A stretch of 34,005 bases of DNA from an uncultured Selenomonadales bacterium (GCA_900315345.1 OMYP01000018.1:1-34005), one strand, 5' to 3'; positions 13,745-22,870 are shown, counted from the first letter of the stretch. Numbers and translations: made by a program. Notes: generated by a model not told the origin, from the sequence alone.

Positions 13745-16234
13745 TCATTCCAACACCTCGCCCAGCCGTATCCCGGTAAGGATGCGCCGCCTTCCCAACG
13801 TGTCACGTCCACGCGTCAGGCCGGGGTAATACGCCAGTAACTGCTGTACAAAACTTTTCTGGGAATACGGCTTCAAGCCGCACTCTTCACAATAAACTTT
13901 GTACATATTAAAAAGTTCCGTGGAGCCTACGGTATACTCCGCGCCCAGTTCGCAGTAATCGTTTACAAACGACAAGACTGAATCCGACTCCTCGCGATAC
14001 CGCTGGAGTTCTGCCTTATTTATTTCCGTTTCGGACAAGATATAATTGTTGCCCATCAGCCTGTGAAGCCCTTCCAGTGCGAACCGAAAGATGCCGTCCG
14101 CTTCCTGCCGGAACTTTTCTACCAGCTGCGGGTCGCGCTCATTTTCCGGTACCACCCGGTTGAACCGGATGATGGTCAGCCGGCGGTAGAACCCTTCGGA
14201 CTTGTCCCCATAATTCTTGGGGATATTGTTACAGGAAAAGATGAGCCGCGCCGTGGACTGGAAGCTGAAGGGGTTCTTGTTCTTCTTTTCCACCGTCAGG
14301 TAGTCCTCCCCGACAAGGGCCTTGAAGATGCCGTTGTCCTCAATGTTCTTGGTAGGCAGGTCGGCAAAGATGTTCGCCAGCTTACCAAAAAGTTCGGCGG
14401 TCTTGAACCGTTCGTTCAGCGCCTGCCAGGTCACATTGCTCACGTTCTTCTTCCCCAACAACACATCGTTCAGCACCCGGAGCAACACTGATTTTCCAGC
14501 ATGTGCCACCCCGACCATCAGGAAACACTTCTGAGCCGAGTTAACCGGGATGAGGAAATAACCCAGAATCTCCTGAATCAGTCCCACCTGCGCCATATCG
14601 CCTCCCATGGCGTCCGACAGAAACTTTTTGAACAGCGGGCAGTCCGCGTTTTTATCGTAGGTGACGTTCAGCTGCACCGTGGAACAGTACTCCGGCGTAT
14701 GCTCGGTCAGCGTATCTTCCAGCACGTTATACAGGCCGTTTTTAACATTGATGATATAGGGATTGGAATTCAGTTCCCGGATATCTTTCTGCACGATAAG
14801 CCGCCACTGTTTTTCCGCATCTACAATCTGGGTCATCTTGGTTTCCCGAACCAGCATCTCCTCCTGCACCAGCCGCTGGGCTTCCATCACGGACATCTCG
14901 CAATAGACGCCACCCCGGTACACAAAGTGCTGTTCCGCCGCATAGAACACCTGCTTTTCTTCTGCCATATACTGTGCCAGCACACCGGGCAGGAACCGTA
15001 GTCCCGTTTCCGTCGACTCATACCAGTCCGGCACCGCCTTACTGGCCTTGGCCTTCCGTGCGTTCCTGCTTTTCTGATACGCCCGGCTGACCTCACGGTA
15101 CACAGCGTTCAGCGATTTCATATTGGCCTGTTTTAATTTGAAATGACTGCGGATTTCGGTGTTAATGATAACGTCCGCCATGACAGAATCCTGGTTATAC
15201 AGATAGTCCCGGATGAACTGATTCGCCGACTGCATGTCTTTGATAGGGTCTTCCCTGACTTCAATTTCCTTCAGGATTTCCAGCAGCGTATCGGTGTTCA
15301 TCGGTTGGTAGCACCACGCCGCCGGCGCCTTCACCGGACATTCTCCGGTTGCGAACTTCGGGCATTGGAACCCCTTTTCGCAGATTGTCTTACAGCTGAT
15401 GGGATTCGTTCCGCTTTCCAGGAAATGATTGATCTTCTTCTGGGTATTGTTCTCGTTGTAACCGGGGTACGGTGCTGACAGCTCATGGATCAGCTTCACC
15501 CCGCCTTCGAAAGGCGCCAGATTTGTAATCATGGCGTACCAGTCGTGTTCCGGCAGGGTCGCCGCATCATCCCGGCAGTGTTTCATAAAATCACATGACC
15601 GCATCACCTGCTCGATACCCTTCTCCGTCCCACTCTTCTTTTCCACCGGTTCCGTTTCCACTTCCGGCAACACATCCGAGAGCTGGTCCTGCGTATATTT
15701 GCGTTCCGGGTGAAAGCTGATACAGGTCACTTCCACCGGAACTTCCTTCTTGCAATGGTTAAAGCCGGGAAGCCGCATGACGCGGGACTCGTTCACACAC
15801 ATAGGGTCGCCGCCGAAATGCTTCACCAGCTGCTTCTGTATCGTGCGGAACCGTTCTACCTTCGCCGTCTTGTCCATGAAATAGTAGACATGCAGCGATT
15901 TCTGCGTTTTTATGACCATGGAAGGTTTCAGTGGAAATTGCTCTACCTTCTTCTGCTGCTCCTCAAACGTACCATCGTCCATCTCAAAGAACTGTGCATT
16001 GACACGCGATATGGAGCCGTCTTCCTGCCCGCCATAATTAACAACAAAGAATACGCCGCGATGCTGCTCGTTATGTTTCCGCAGCGTTTTTTCTATGGTC
16101 TTGTACTTGCCGCATTCGCACTCCAGCTTTGCGCCCTGGAACACGCCGCCCTTCTTATCGTCAAAGACGCGGAAACAGACTGTATCCGTCGGGTTAAACA
16201 GCGCGCCCAGCACATCGGTCGCCGAAACAGTCAT
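13745..16234 (-). CDS. Primase / D5-type SF3 helicase
   Basis: An 829-residue replication protein that primes and unwinds phage DNA. The N-terminal third looks like an archaeo-eukaryotic-type primase: FFEMDDGT (82-89) holds the acidic metal ligands, and SRVMRLPGFNHCKK (150-163) the conserved basic segment. A Cys cluster (281, 285, 291, 299) may bind zinc. The D5-N linker region follows, then the helicase with Walker A GVAHAGKS (575-582), Walker B IFADLPTK and the FSCNN sensor segment. The ATG at 16234 has GGAGG 7 nt upstream and overlaps the previous stop as ATGA. The whole is the usual single-gene replication initiator and helicase of temperate Bacillota phages. Confidence 0.93.
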   Translation of the reverse strand: MTVSATDVLGALFNPTDTVCFRVFDDKKGGVFQGAKLECECGKYKTIEKTLRKHNEQHRGVFFVVNYGGQEDGSISRVNAQFFEMDDGTFEEQQKKVEQFPLKPSMVIKTQKSLHVYYFMDKTAKVERFRTIQKQLVKHFGGDPMCVNESRVMRLPGFNHCKKEVPVEVTCISFHPERKYTQDQLSDVLPEVETEPVEKKSGTEKGIEQVMRSCDFMKHCRDDAATLPEHDWYAMITNLAPFEGGVKLIHELSAPYPGYNENNTQKKINHFLESGTNPISCKTICEKGFQCPKFATGECPVKAPAAWCYQPMNTDTLLEILKEIEVREDPIKDMQSANQFIRDYLYNQDSVMADVIINTEIRSHFKLKQANMKSLNAVYREVSRAYQKSRNARKAKASKAVPDWYESTETGLRFLPGVLAQYMAEEKQVFYAAEQHFVYRGGVYCEMSVMEAQRLVQEEMLVRETKMTQIVDAEKQWRLIVQKDIRELNSNPYIINVKNGLYNVLEDTLTEHTPEYCSTVQLNVTYDKNADCPLFKKFLSDAMGGDMAQVGLIQEILGYFLIPVNSAQKCFLMVGVAHAGKSVLLRVLNDVLLGKKNVSNVTWQALNERFKTAELFGKLANIFADLPTKNIEDNGIFKALVGEDYLTVEKKNKNPFSFQSTARLIFSCNNIPKNYGDKSEGFYRRLTIIRFNRVVPENERDPQLVEKFRQEADGIFRFALEGLHRLMGNNYILSETEINKAELQRYREESDSVLSFVNDYCELGAEYTVGSTELFNMYKVYCEECGLKPYSQKSFVQQLLAYYPGLTRGRDTLGRRRILTGIRLGEVLE

Positions 16235-16650
16235 ACGTCCACCTCCTTAAAGCACCGGAGCGGCTTGTTCAACCGCTTTGCTTCCTCAATCTCCACCGCC
16301 ATACCTCGGGATACCGGCCCAAATACCCACACCTCATCGCACAGACCGAGAAGCGCCAGCCCGAATGCCAGTCCGAGTTCCCTGTCGGCTGGTTTGTTGT
16401 CGTCCAGAATCTGCGGGTAAAGCAGATGACTGGCTATCGGCATAAGGCCATTTTTAATTACAAACCGGCAGTAGCGTACCGCTGCCTGCGTGTTCGTTTT
16501 CACATCACCGGCATACCGGGAAGCCACGTACACTTTTTTGCGGTTCTTATCGGCGCGGCGTTTCTTCTGCTGTTGCCGGTATTCTTTCATCAACTGCCCC
16601 AACGCCTCTCCTGCCGTAGGGTCTGCATATCCTGCTTTGTTTCTATACAT
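16231..16650 (-). CDS. Nucleoside deoxyribosyltransferase-like (DUF7768/DUF4406-type) protein
   Basis: A 139-residue protein with a basic N-terminus (about 1-38) and a Rossmann-like domain starting VYVASRYAGDV. Later segments are AVRYCRFVIKNGLMPIASH, DRELGLAFGLALLGLCDEVWVFG and SRGMAVEIEEAKRLNKP. This is the layout of nucleoside 2-deoxyribosyltransferase-like proteins common in phage replication operons. They may alter nucleotide pools, but no activity is established for this subgroup. The ATG at 16650 has GGAGG 8 nt upstream inside the polymerase 3' end. Confidence 0.7.
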   Translation of the reverse strand: MYRNKAGYADPTAGEALGQLMKEYRQQQKKRRADKNRKKVYVASRYAGDVKTNTQAAVRYCRFVIKNGLMPIASHLLYPQILDDNKPADRELGLAFGLALLGLCDEVWVFGPVSRGMAVEIEEAKRLNKPLRCFKEVDV

Positions 16651-16653
16651 AGG

Positions 16654-18579
16654 TCATGCCTCCAGTTCTTCCATGGTTCCGAAGGCCGGCCCGGCCGATG
16701 CCTCTGCAATCAAGGGAAGATCAAATTCCGGGAACGGCTTTTCTTCCATACATTTACGGATAAAAGCCACGGCTTCTGACAGCCGGTCCTTCGGGATGAT
16801 GAAGGTAAGCTCATCGTGGATCTGAAGGATAGGCTTCAGCCAGGGCCGTTCCGGCAACCCGGCCAGAATCCGCACGATGGCCAGTTTCAGGATATCTGCC
16901 GCCGTACCCTGGATGGGTGTGTTCAGCGCGCAGCGTTCCGCAAAAGACTTCTGCCCCCAGTTATCAGAACGGATCTGTGGCAGATAACGACGCCGGCCAA
17001 GCCAGGTTTCGGAGTACATCCTCTTGGCGGCTTCGGCCTTGGCATCCTCCTGCCATGTGGTAAGACCACGATAGCCGTCTTTCAGATTGAAAAGAATATC
17101 TTCACATTCCTTCACGGATTTCTTAATCCCCGCCTTGAACTGCAGCGTCTTCTGCAGCCCTGCCGGGAAGAGTCCGTAGAAAGTGCCAAAGTTCACGTTC
17201 TTGGCAATGGTACGGTGTTCCTTATAATTTGCCGCATGCTTGTCCTGTGCTTCTTCGTAGCTGACGCCAAAGATGACGCTGGTCGTGGCGGCATGGATGT
17301 CGCCATTGTTACGGTAGGTATCCAGCATCACTTCGTCCCGGCAATAGAACGCACCGACACGAAGCTCTATCTGTGAAAAGTCCAGGGAAAGGATAAGATG
17401 GCCTGCCGGCGCCTTGATAAAATTACGGACGCCGATGGGGTCGTTTGTTTTCCTGGGCATGTTTTGTGCATTCGGATTACGGCAGTTCATCCGCCCCGTA
17501 TCCGTAGACAGCGCGAACAAATCCGGATGGATACGACCGGTCACAGGATTAACAAACCGCATATAGCCGTCGATGTATGTGGATTTGAGTTTGCCCCATT
17601 TCCGGTACTCCTGCACCAGCGTAAAAAGCTGTGAGAGTTCGGGCCGGTTCTGGTCGCACCATTCCTTCAAAAGTGTCATGGTCATATCGTCCGCCGCCTC
17701 CCGGTTCTTTTCCGTGGTCTTCAGGACAGGCAGGCCCAGATCTTTGAACAGATAATTCTTAAACGCCTGCGTGGAGCAGTTCGCGCCAATCGGCACATCA
17801 CCGATGACAAACGCGATTTCCTGCCGGATGCGTTCCATCTCCGCTTCCGCCTCGGTCTTGCGTTCCTGCATCAGCGGCACATCCACCGGAATGCCGTTAC
17901 ATTTCATGATGCCCAGGTACACCGCCGTCGGGCTTTCGATTTCCTCTACTATGTACCGGTGCTTCGGTAAATATTTGTCAAACCAGTCATTAAATTTATG
18001 GTAGAGACGCAGGGCAAAATCCGAATCGGCTGCGCCGTAGCGCACCGTTTCCGCGTCATTGCTGTCCAATTCATCAAAATGTTTTCCATCGGTAACGCTG
18101 GTAAAAGAAGGTAACGGTTCACCGAACAGTTCTTCTGCCAGCCTCTTCAGGCCGGACTCATTCAGTTTGCGAAACTCATAGACGCTTTTCAGCGTCATCT
18201 GCGAGGCGCAGATCGTATCGTACACGGGTGTCTGTATTACGATGCCCCTGGCATAGGCCATGGCGGATTCGAAAGCGATATTGTGGGCAATCTTTACTGT
18301 TGCCCTGTTTGTAAGAAATGCTGTTAAAAACATATAAAAATCTTCAGTATTAATATTGTTGCCAACACGATGCGCGACGGGGACGTAGATGCCGGTGCCT
18401 TCTTTTACGGAAAAAGAACAGCCGACGACATGCGCCCGCGCCGGGTCCAACGCGGCCTTATCTTCTTCACGGTACGGATCATCGGGCGCGGTCTCAAAGT
18501 CAAAGGCGACTGTGGTACTGTTTCCGATGTATTCCTGTATCCCCGTTACCGTGGTAACGCACTTATAATCTGTGGTCAT
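16654..18579 (-). CDS. DNA polymerase, family A
   Basis: A 641-residue family-A polymerase replicating phage DNA. The 3'-5' exonuclease domain carries FDFET (26-30), HNIAFE (99-104) and YGAADSDFAL (181-190). The polymerase domain has motif A DFSQIELR (400-407), motif B RTIAKNVNFGTFYG (456-469) and motif C IHDE near the C-terminus. There is no 5'-3' exonuclease domain. I chose the ATG at 18579 because AAAGGAG lies 7 nt upstream; an ATG at 18585 is too close and the frame reaching 18636 overlaps the previous gene. All catalytic acids are present, so it should be active. Confidence 0.96.
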   Translation of the reverse strand: MTTDYKCVTTVTGIQEYIGNSTTVAFDFETAPDDPYREEDKAALDPARAHVVGCSFSVKEGTGIYVPVAHRVGNNINTEDFYMFLTAFLTNRATVKIAHNIAFESAMAYARGIVIQTPVYDTICASQMTLKSVYEFRKLNESGLKRLAEELFGEPLPSFTSVTDGKHFDELDSNDAETVRYGAADSDFALRLYHKFNDWFDKYLPKHRYIVEEIESPTAVYLGIMKCNGIPVDVPLMQERKTEAEAEMERIRQEIAFVIGDVPIGANCSTQAFKNYLFKDLGLPVLKTTEKNREAADDMTMTLLKEWCDQNRPELSQLFTLVQEYRKWGKLKSTYIDGYMRFVNPVTGRIHPDLFALSTDTGRMNCRNPNAQNMPRKTNDPIGVRNFIKAPAGHLILSLDFSQIELRVGAFYCRDEVMLDTYRNNGDIHAATTSVIFGVSYEEAQDKHAANYKEHRTIAKNVNFGTFYGLFPAGLQKTLQFKAGIKKSVKECEDILFNLKDGYRGLTTWQEDAKAEAAKRMYSETWLGRRRYLPQIRSDNWGQKSFAERCALNTPIQGTAADILKLAIVRILAGLPERPWLKPILQIHDELTFIIPKDRLSEAVAFIRKCMEEKPFPEFDLPLIAEASAGPAFGTMEELEA

Positions 18580-18632
18580 TTTCATACTCCTTTGGGAAAG
18601 GCCCGGAGGGCTGTGCCTCCGGGCAATCAGGG

Positions 18633-19394
18633 TCACGCCAACGGTTCGATGACTTCCCCGCTCTCCGGGTCAAACAGCGGCTCATCTTCCACGATGGACG
18701 CCGGGGTCAGGTTAGCCACATAGTTCTTAACCATATCCGTCACTTCCGCAATCGCAGAGCATTCATCCGGGGACAACAGCCTGCCGAACGTAAACACCGC
18801 CTGGGAATATGCAATACCGGACGAGTTGGTAGCCCTCTTCAGTGAAATTTTCGTAACCACCTTGGACAACTTGCGCCCACGGGTGAGCTGGGATTTAACG
18901 TAATTGGTGAAAGATTTCAGCGACCCTGCGGGCAGGGACAGCACCAACGGGAACAACTCGCCTTCGCGAAGGATATAGAGCATCCGCTTGTTCTTGCAGA
19001 GTTTGCCCTGGCCTTCCCCGCTGCCGAACTGATTGTACGGGCATCTTGCACACTTTCCTCCCGGTGTACCAATGCCGGTTACACCGTCAAACGAGCCGCA
19101 ATCCGGCGGATTATTTCCACCGGTATATTTGTTGCGATACATGGCATAAGCCGGATGGTTATAGCAAACCACGCCCGTCAGTTCCTTTGCCAGCTCCGCT
19201 TCATCCCCACCTGCAGACGGGATTTCAAATGCCGTGCCGCCACCGGCGGGGATCTTGATGCGGTCAAACGAAAATTCCAGTCCCATGCAGTCGTCCGACA
19301 TAGCGTCATCCAGGAATTCCCTGTTGCCCAGTACTGCGTAGCCTTGGGTCACTGCTACTTCGTTCTTTTTTTCACTTGATTTCTTTGCTGCCAT
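18633..19394 (-). CDS. Cys4-type replication protein, possible ssDNA-binding protein
   Basis: A 253-residue protein directly before the polymerase. A likely zinc site is formed by Cys in PPDCGSFDG, KCARCPYNQFGSG and KLCKNKR (residues about 99-137). The following stretch LPAGSLKSFTNYVKSQLTRG and an acidic C-terminal tail (EDEPLFDPESGEVIEP) recall phage single-strand-binding proteins, whose acidic tails contact the polymerase. I do not recognise the family with certainty. The ATG at 19394 has AAGGAG 8 nt upstream. Position between helicase and polymerase genes supports a replication role. Confidence 0.6.
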   Translation of the reverse strand: MAAKKSSEKKNEVAVTQGYAVLGNREFLDDAMSDDCMGLEFSFDRIKIPAGGGTAFEIPSAGGDEAELAKELTGVVCYNHPAYAMYRNKYTGGNNPPDCGSFDGVTGIGTPGGKCARCPYNQFGSGEGQGKLCKNKRMLYILREGELFPLVLSLPAGSLKSFTNYVKSQLTRGRKLSKVVTKISLKRATNSSGIAYSQAVFTFGRLLSPDECSAIAEVTDMVKNYVANLTPASIVEDEPLFDPESGEVIEPLA

Positions 19395-19459
19395 AATCTT
19401 TACTCCTTATAAAACTGATAATTATGTTTATCTCTGCGCCGTTGCGCTTAGATGCGTTG

Positions 19460-19873
19460 TTACTGTGATTTGCGGATACCGATCGATACTTTTTCAAACG
19501 TGTTGACGGTTCCGTCCAGCCAGGCCGGGACATCTTCGCCGGTCGCTTCGCGCTGTTCTTTAATGAAAGCCGCCAGCGTATTGGCGTTGACGGTTTCCGT
19601 GACCAGGCTGCCGTAGCCGTGCGCCTTCAGGATCACCATCAGGTCATCCTTACGCCCTGCCACCGGTGAAGCAAACAACCGGCTCTTCAGGTAGTAGGTA
19701 CTGCCGTTCCGCGTAAACTTCGCCAGCTCTGCTTCTGCCATCGCGTCAGAAAGCTGAAGGTCCAGCCGTTCAATTTCTGCGGTCAGCGCCTTGACCTGGG
19801 CTTCCCGTTCCTTCTTCTGCTCCTGCAGCTCCCGGAGCCGGTCGGCCATCTGGAAAATCGTGGTCTGTTCCAT
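19460..19873 (-). CDS. Coiled-coil phage protein, function unknown
   Basis: A 137-residue protein. Residues 1-50 form a strong predicted coiled coil (MADRLRELQEQKKEREAQVK..LTAEIERLDL). The rest is a small alpha/beta domain with DDLMVILKAHGYGSLV and VNANTLAAFIKEQRE. I start it at the ATG at 19873, with AGGAGGTGA upstream; a GTG at 19894 is less likely. It lies between the SNF2 helicase and the Cys4 replication protein. Similar coiled-coil proteins occur at this place in related phages without an assigned role. Confidence 0.65.
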   Translation of the reverse strand: MEQTTIFQMADRLRELQEQKKEREAQVKALTAEIERLDLQLSDAMAEAELAKFTRNGSTYYLKSRLFASPVAGRKDDLMVILKAHGYGSLVTETVNANTLAAFIKEQREATGEDVPAWLDGTVNTFEKVSIGIRKSQ

Positions 19874-19918
19874 ACGTTTCTCACCTCCTTTCACTCCTTC
19901 CCGAAAAACTTAACCCCC

Positions 19919-21373
19919 TTACGCAGAAGAGTCCGCAAACGGATTCTTCCCCTTCCGGTAGTCATCGACCAGCATCTTGGCCAGGTCTATCTTCTCCCGC
20001 AGGGAACGGAGTATCTTACGGTCTACGGTCCCGACGCAAGCCAGATAGATATAATGGCAGTTGTTCTTCTGTCCGACACGGTGAATCCGGGCCTTGGCCT
20101 GGTCAAAATTTGACATGCTGTAATCCATACTGTAAAAAATCATGGTGCTTGCCGCCGTAAGCGTGATGCCCAGGCCGGCCGCAGCGATCTGCCCCACAAA
20201 TATGCGGCAGCTGTCATCGGTTTGAAACCGGTTAATCTCACCGGCACGGTCTTTCACTCCGCCACGAATACAGGCATAGCCGATTTTGTTTTTCTGCAGA
20301 AGGGCCTCGATGTCGTCCAGTTCCGGCAAAAAGCGTGCCATCACCACAACCTTCTGCCCCTGTTCCATGGCAGAATCCAAAATATCTGCCAACGCATCCA
20401 GCTTCGCTGTACTGACATGGTGCTTACCTGTATCATCGTCAGTGATATGCCCGCCCGTCACCTGTGAAAGCCGCAGCAGCTTCGTCAGCACATTCATCGT
20501 CGTAACCTCGGAATCCGCCAGCTCGGCGAAGGATTCTTTTTCCAGTTCCCGGTACAGCTTCATAGCTTTCGGCTCCAAAACTACCGGGACTACTTCTTCT
20601 GTAATATCCGGCAGGTCCAGGCATTCGGCTTTCGTGACGCGGTATGCGATACTATGGACTTTCTGTAAGAAATCGTTCAGCATCCACTGCCGGAAACGCG
20701 GTACGTGATTGCCATAGCCAACCATGTCAAAATACGTGTTGCGGAACCGGTAAAAGCTGAGTCCAAACACGCTGCTGTTGGCGAACCGGTATTCAGAAAA
20801 AACATCCAGTTCCTTATTTGTAATAAGGGTGCCGGTAAGCAGCAGCTTATAAGTCGCACGGTCTCCCAGGTTATGCATGGTTTTGCTCTGCTTGGACCGG
20901 CCTTCTTTGATTTTGTGGCCTTCGTCCGCAATGATAAGGTCCGCATCGTACTGCAACAGATCCTTTTCCAGAATCCGCGCGGATTCATAATTAACTGTTA
21001 TGACCTGTAATCCGTTGCCCGGATTCTGTTTTAGCTGTTGCCGTTTCTTATCGCTGCTGCCCTTCAGAATGGTCAGCGTGTATGGGAAACCCGCAAAGCC
21101 GGCAAATTCTTCTTCCCAGACACCGAGGATTGACAACGGCGCCACCACCAGCACTTTCTTAATCATTCCGAACTGATACAGTATGCCTGCGATGGCGATG
21201 GCGGTGATCGTTTTGCCACAGCCCATTTCCATCAGCAGCGCCACGCCCCGGCTAAAGGAATCGGAAGGAAGCAGACCGAACTTGCGGCAGGCAAAATCAA
21301 ACGCAGCCTGCTGATGCGCATACGGTGCTGCCGTAATCGGCATGGGAAGGGACGGTTTATTCTGATTCAACAC
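19919..21373 (-). CDS. SNF2-family DEAD/DEAH helicase
   Basis: A protein of about 484 residues in the SF2 SNF2 branch. Motif I is MEMGCGKTITAIA, motif II IIADEGHK, motif III LLLTGTLI, and motif VI QAKARIHRVGQKN. Phage members sit in replication operons and may remodel protein-DNA complexes or load replication proteins. The start is a GTG at 21373 with GGAGG 8 nt upstream; a GTG at 21382 overlaps the ribosome site. It overlaps the end of the small gene to its right. The length lacks extra domains, so this is the helicase core alone. Confidence 0.92.
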   Translation of the reverse strand: MLNQNKPSLPMPITAAPYAHQQAAFDFACRKFGLLPSDSFSRGVALLMEMGCGKTITAIAIAGILYQFGMIKKVLVVAPLSILGVWEEEFAGFAGFPYTLTILKGSSDKKRQQLKQNPGNGLQVITVNYESARILEKDLLQYDADLIIADEGHKIKEGRSKQSKTMHNLGDRATYKLLLTGTLITNKELDVFSEYRFANSSVFGLSFYRFRNTYFDMVGYGNHVPRFRQWMLNDFLQKVHSIAYRVTKAECLDLPDITEEVVPVVLEPKAMKLYRELEKESFAELADSEVTTMNVLTKLLRLSQVTGGHITDDDTGKHHVSTAKLDALADILDSAMEQGQKVVVMARFLPELDDIEALLQKNKIGYACIRGGVKDRAGEINRFQTDDSCRIFVGQIAAAGLGITLTAASTMIFYSMDYSMSNFDQAKARIHRVGQKNNCHYIYLACVGTVDRKILRSLREKIDLAKMLVDDYRKGKNPFADSSA

Positions 21374-21569
21374 ACTGTCCACCTCCGCTCTCCACTTCCG
21401 TGATCTCGATACCCTCCACGCTTGCGGCGGGCGTCAGCACCAGCACATCCGTAAACTCACCGAACAAAAATGTCAGCAGCCGCTTTGGCAGGCTGATGGT
21501 TCCGCTTTGCAGGACGGTCTGCTTGTTACCGGCCCGGTCGGCTACATTAATCGTCACTTTGTGTTTCAT
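21357..21569 (-). CDS. Small phage protein, function unknown
   Basis: A 70-residue protein beginning MKHKVTINVADRAGNKQTVL. It has a beta-rich N-terminus and the segment SLPKRLLTFLFGEFTDVLVL in the middle, with an acidic C-terminal tail. The ATG at 21569 has GGAGG 8 nt upstream; the frame could extend to 21620 but lacks a ribosome site. It overlaps the SNF2 helicase by 17 nt and is probably co-translated. The family recurs before SNF2 genes in phages; the role is unknown. Confidence 0.65.
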   Translation of the reverse strand: MKHKVTINVADRAGNKQTVLQSGTISLPKRLLTFLFGEFTDVLVLTPAASVEGIEITEVESGGGQCVESE

Positions 21570-21691
21570 GACACTGTCCTCCTGGTAATTTGATTGAAGG
21601 GAAACCCGGTTCCCTCTCACTCCTTGCCGGAAAACTTCACCCCCTGCGGGGAAGGCAGCCGGGAGGACTCCGGCTGCCCTGTCAGCAACGG

Positions 21692-22309
21692 CTATTTGGC
21701 AGTCTTTTTAGGCTGTCTGCAACGCCCCTTGCGTTCTACGCCAAGCGCCCGGGCAACTTTGTCCAGGATTTTATTTTTCCTGTTGGTCATTGCTACACAC
21801 GAGGGCAGTTTCCCGGTCTGCTTTGCTTCGGCCTGGCGGATGGCCTCCAACTGTTCACACATTCCGAAATGGCGGTAAATCAGATCCTGCTGGGCTGCGG
21901 TGCATTGTTCAATGACACTCCGGGCCACGGAAATCTCCGGGTTTTCCGGTTCCGGCTCTGCGAACAGCACAGCTTCCACGCTGTTTTTCTTATCACCGAC
22001 GGTGTCCCATGGATCCACGGCATCTTCGGCATCCGGGTCCGACTTGTACCTGGCTACCTTGGTTTCAAACAGCGGGTCGCGAAGTTCGCCTTCATACCGG
22101 TCGGTTAAATCAGCGTCGTAATCCATCTGATCCAGCACCATCGTCAGTTCCAGAGACAGGTCTTTCCCGACCTCCAGCTTCTGGACTACCGTGCGTTTTG
22201 CTTCCGGGTCCCAGTACCGGTAACAGTAATACCGGCCATCAGCAGTCAGGTAACATGCGCGTTCGGGATTGTACTTGCTTCTGCGCGTCGTCGTTTCTTT
22301 GTTCTTCAT
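21692..22309 (-). CDS. Sigma-factor-like phage protein
   Basis: A 205-residue protein from the ATG at 22309 (AAGGA about 9 nt upstream). The N-terminal half holds the conserved segment KYNPERACYLTADGRYYCYR, then an acidic region (DPWDTVGDK). The C-terminal half has a helix-turn-helix-like arrangement (QDLIYRHFGMCEQLEAIRQ, AMTNRKNKILDKVARALG) resembling sigma region 4. It is the first gene of the replication operon and lies after an attenuator-like hairpin. It could regulate phage transcription; this is inferred from its HTH-like end and position. The 270-nt frame extension upstream is the leader, not coding. Confidence 0.65.
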   Translation of the reverse strand: MKNKETTTRRSKYNPERACYLTADGRYYCYRYWDPEAKRTVVQKLEVGKDLSLELTMVLDQMDYDADLTDRYEGELRDPLFETKVARYKSDPDAEDAVDPWDTVGDKKNSVEAVLFAEPEPENPEISVARSVIEQCTAAQQDLIYRHFGMCEQLEAIRQAEAKQTGKLPSCVAMTNRKNKILDKVARALGVERKGRCRQPKKTAK

Positions 22310-22546
22310 TGCAGTGTCCTTCCCGCCCGAGAGCCAGGAACGGTGGGACACAAAAAGAGCCTGCGGCGACGATGGCCACAGGCTCCAGCAAATCCGAAAA
22401 CGGGCGCACTTAAGAACCGGTGGGTGCATCGTCGCGTAAGCACCGTCGTTATCACGGTTCTTACGGTTCCATATGCATCCCATCGCCCTAATGCGCACTC
22501 GGACTTTGAAATATTTTGTATTACGGCTTAGCCCATTAATATATAT
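22310..22546 (-). promoter_or_regulatory. Structured 5' leader of the replication operon
   Basis: A 237-nt non-coding leader. In the minus-strand RNA, a first hairpin is formed by AAGAACCG/CGGTTCTT arms (22455-22462 with 22412-22419), with an inner GGTGC/GCACC stem (22440-22444 with 22423-22427). It precedes a terminator hairpin (22352-22385). The loop of the inner stem contains GCGACGATG (22435-22427), which is perfectly complementary to CATCGTCGC (22374-22366) in the loop and 3' arm of the terminator. This is the geometry of an attenuator with a competing or kissing-loop pairing. No convincing promoter box is visible in front of it. Confidence 0.55.
22352..22385 (-). terminator. Attenuator-type terminator before the replication operon
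   Basis: On the minus strand, GAGCCTGTGGC pairs with GCCGCAGGCTC (11 pairs, one G-T wobble; plus-strand arms 22375-22385 and 22357-22367) around a 7-nt loop, followed by TTTTT (22356-22352). It stands about 43 nt before the start codon of the first replication gene, so leftward transcripts must pass it. Confidence 0.75.
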
Positions 22547-22654
22547 AAAATAAAAAGCCGGAATTATCTGTCGAACCATTACTGGTCCTTACAGATAATT
22601 CCGGCGGTCTGCTTCACGTTTACACGGGGCAACTTGCGGTAACTTCTGTTTTAT
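22547..22654 (-). terminator. 108-bp terminator/RNA element, copy A
   Basis: A strong intrinsic terminator on the minus strand: a perfect 14-bp stem (GCCGGAATTATCTG at 22557-22570 with its complement at 22592-22605), a 21-nt loop able to form a small inner stem, then TTTTTATTTT. Upstream in the RNA lies a conserved segment (GCAAGTTGC within 22617-22645). The element differs from copy B at 23886-23993 at only 7 of 108 positions, all transitions. A short alternative pairing between GCAGA, just before the stem, and TCTG inside the stem could compete with termination. Confidence 0.85.
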
Positions 22655-22663
22655 GCAGGAGTC

Positions 22664-22852
22664 TTACCGATTGATTGCTTCTGCAAAATCTTTCATCTGG
22701 CACTGAACGTCCTGCCAGAGTATACGGGTTTTCCTTTTCGTCCTTTTGTCCTTTACTTCCAGATACACCTTTCCATCGGTTTCCTGTATAGCATCACAGA
22801 ACCTTGGCGGCTGGGGGTTATCACTGTGCAAATCATATATTTTTTTTCTCAC
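22664..22852 (-). CDS. Small regulator-associated protein, copy A
   Basis: A 62-residue soluble protein starting at a GTG (22852) with AGGAGG 9 nt upstream. It follows the HTH regulator gene by 18 nt, so the two are an operon. It shares DLHSD, P-x-FC, E-x-DG-x-x-YL, ILW-x-DV and a final NR with the 61-residue protein at 24057-24242, and is clearly its paralogue. I see no signal peptide, membrane segment or known fold motif. It lies directly before terminator element A. It may be a partner of the regulator or an RNA-binding protein acting on that element; both ideas are inference. Confidence 0.75.
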   Translation of the reverse strand: MRKKIYDLHSDNPQPPRFCDAIQETDGKVYLEVKDKRTKRKTRILWQDVQCQMKDFAEAINR

Positions 22853-22870
22853 TCGGTAAATCCTCCTGTA

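Noticed and set aside
13530..13748. A 72-codon minus-strand frame before VRR-NUC
   Set aside because: It lies across the consensus promoter and operator motifs, is AT-rich and low in complexity, and has no ribosome site.
22310..22579. N-terminal extension of the sigma-like protein
   Set aside because: The extension has no ribosome site and covers the terminator hairpin and leader structures; the ATG at 22309 has a good site and fits the family start.
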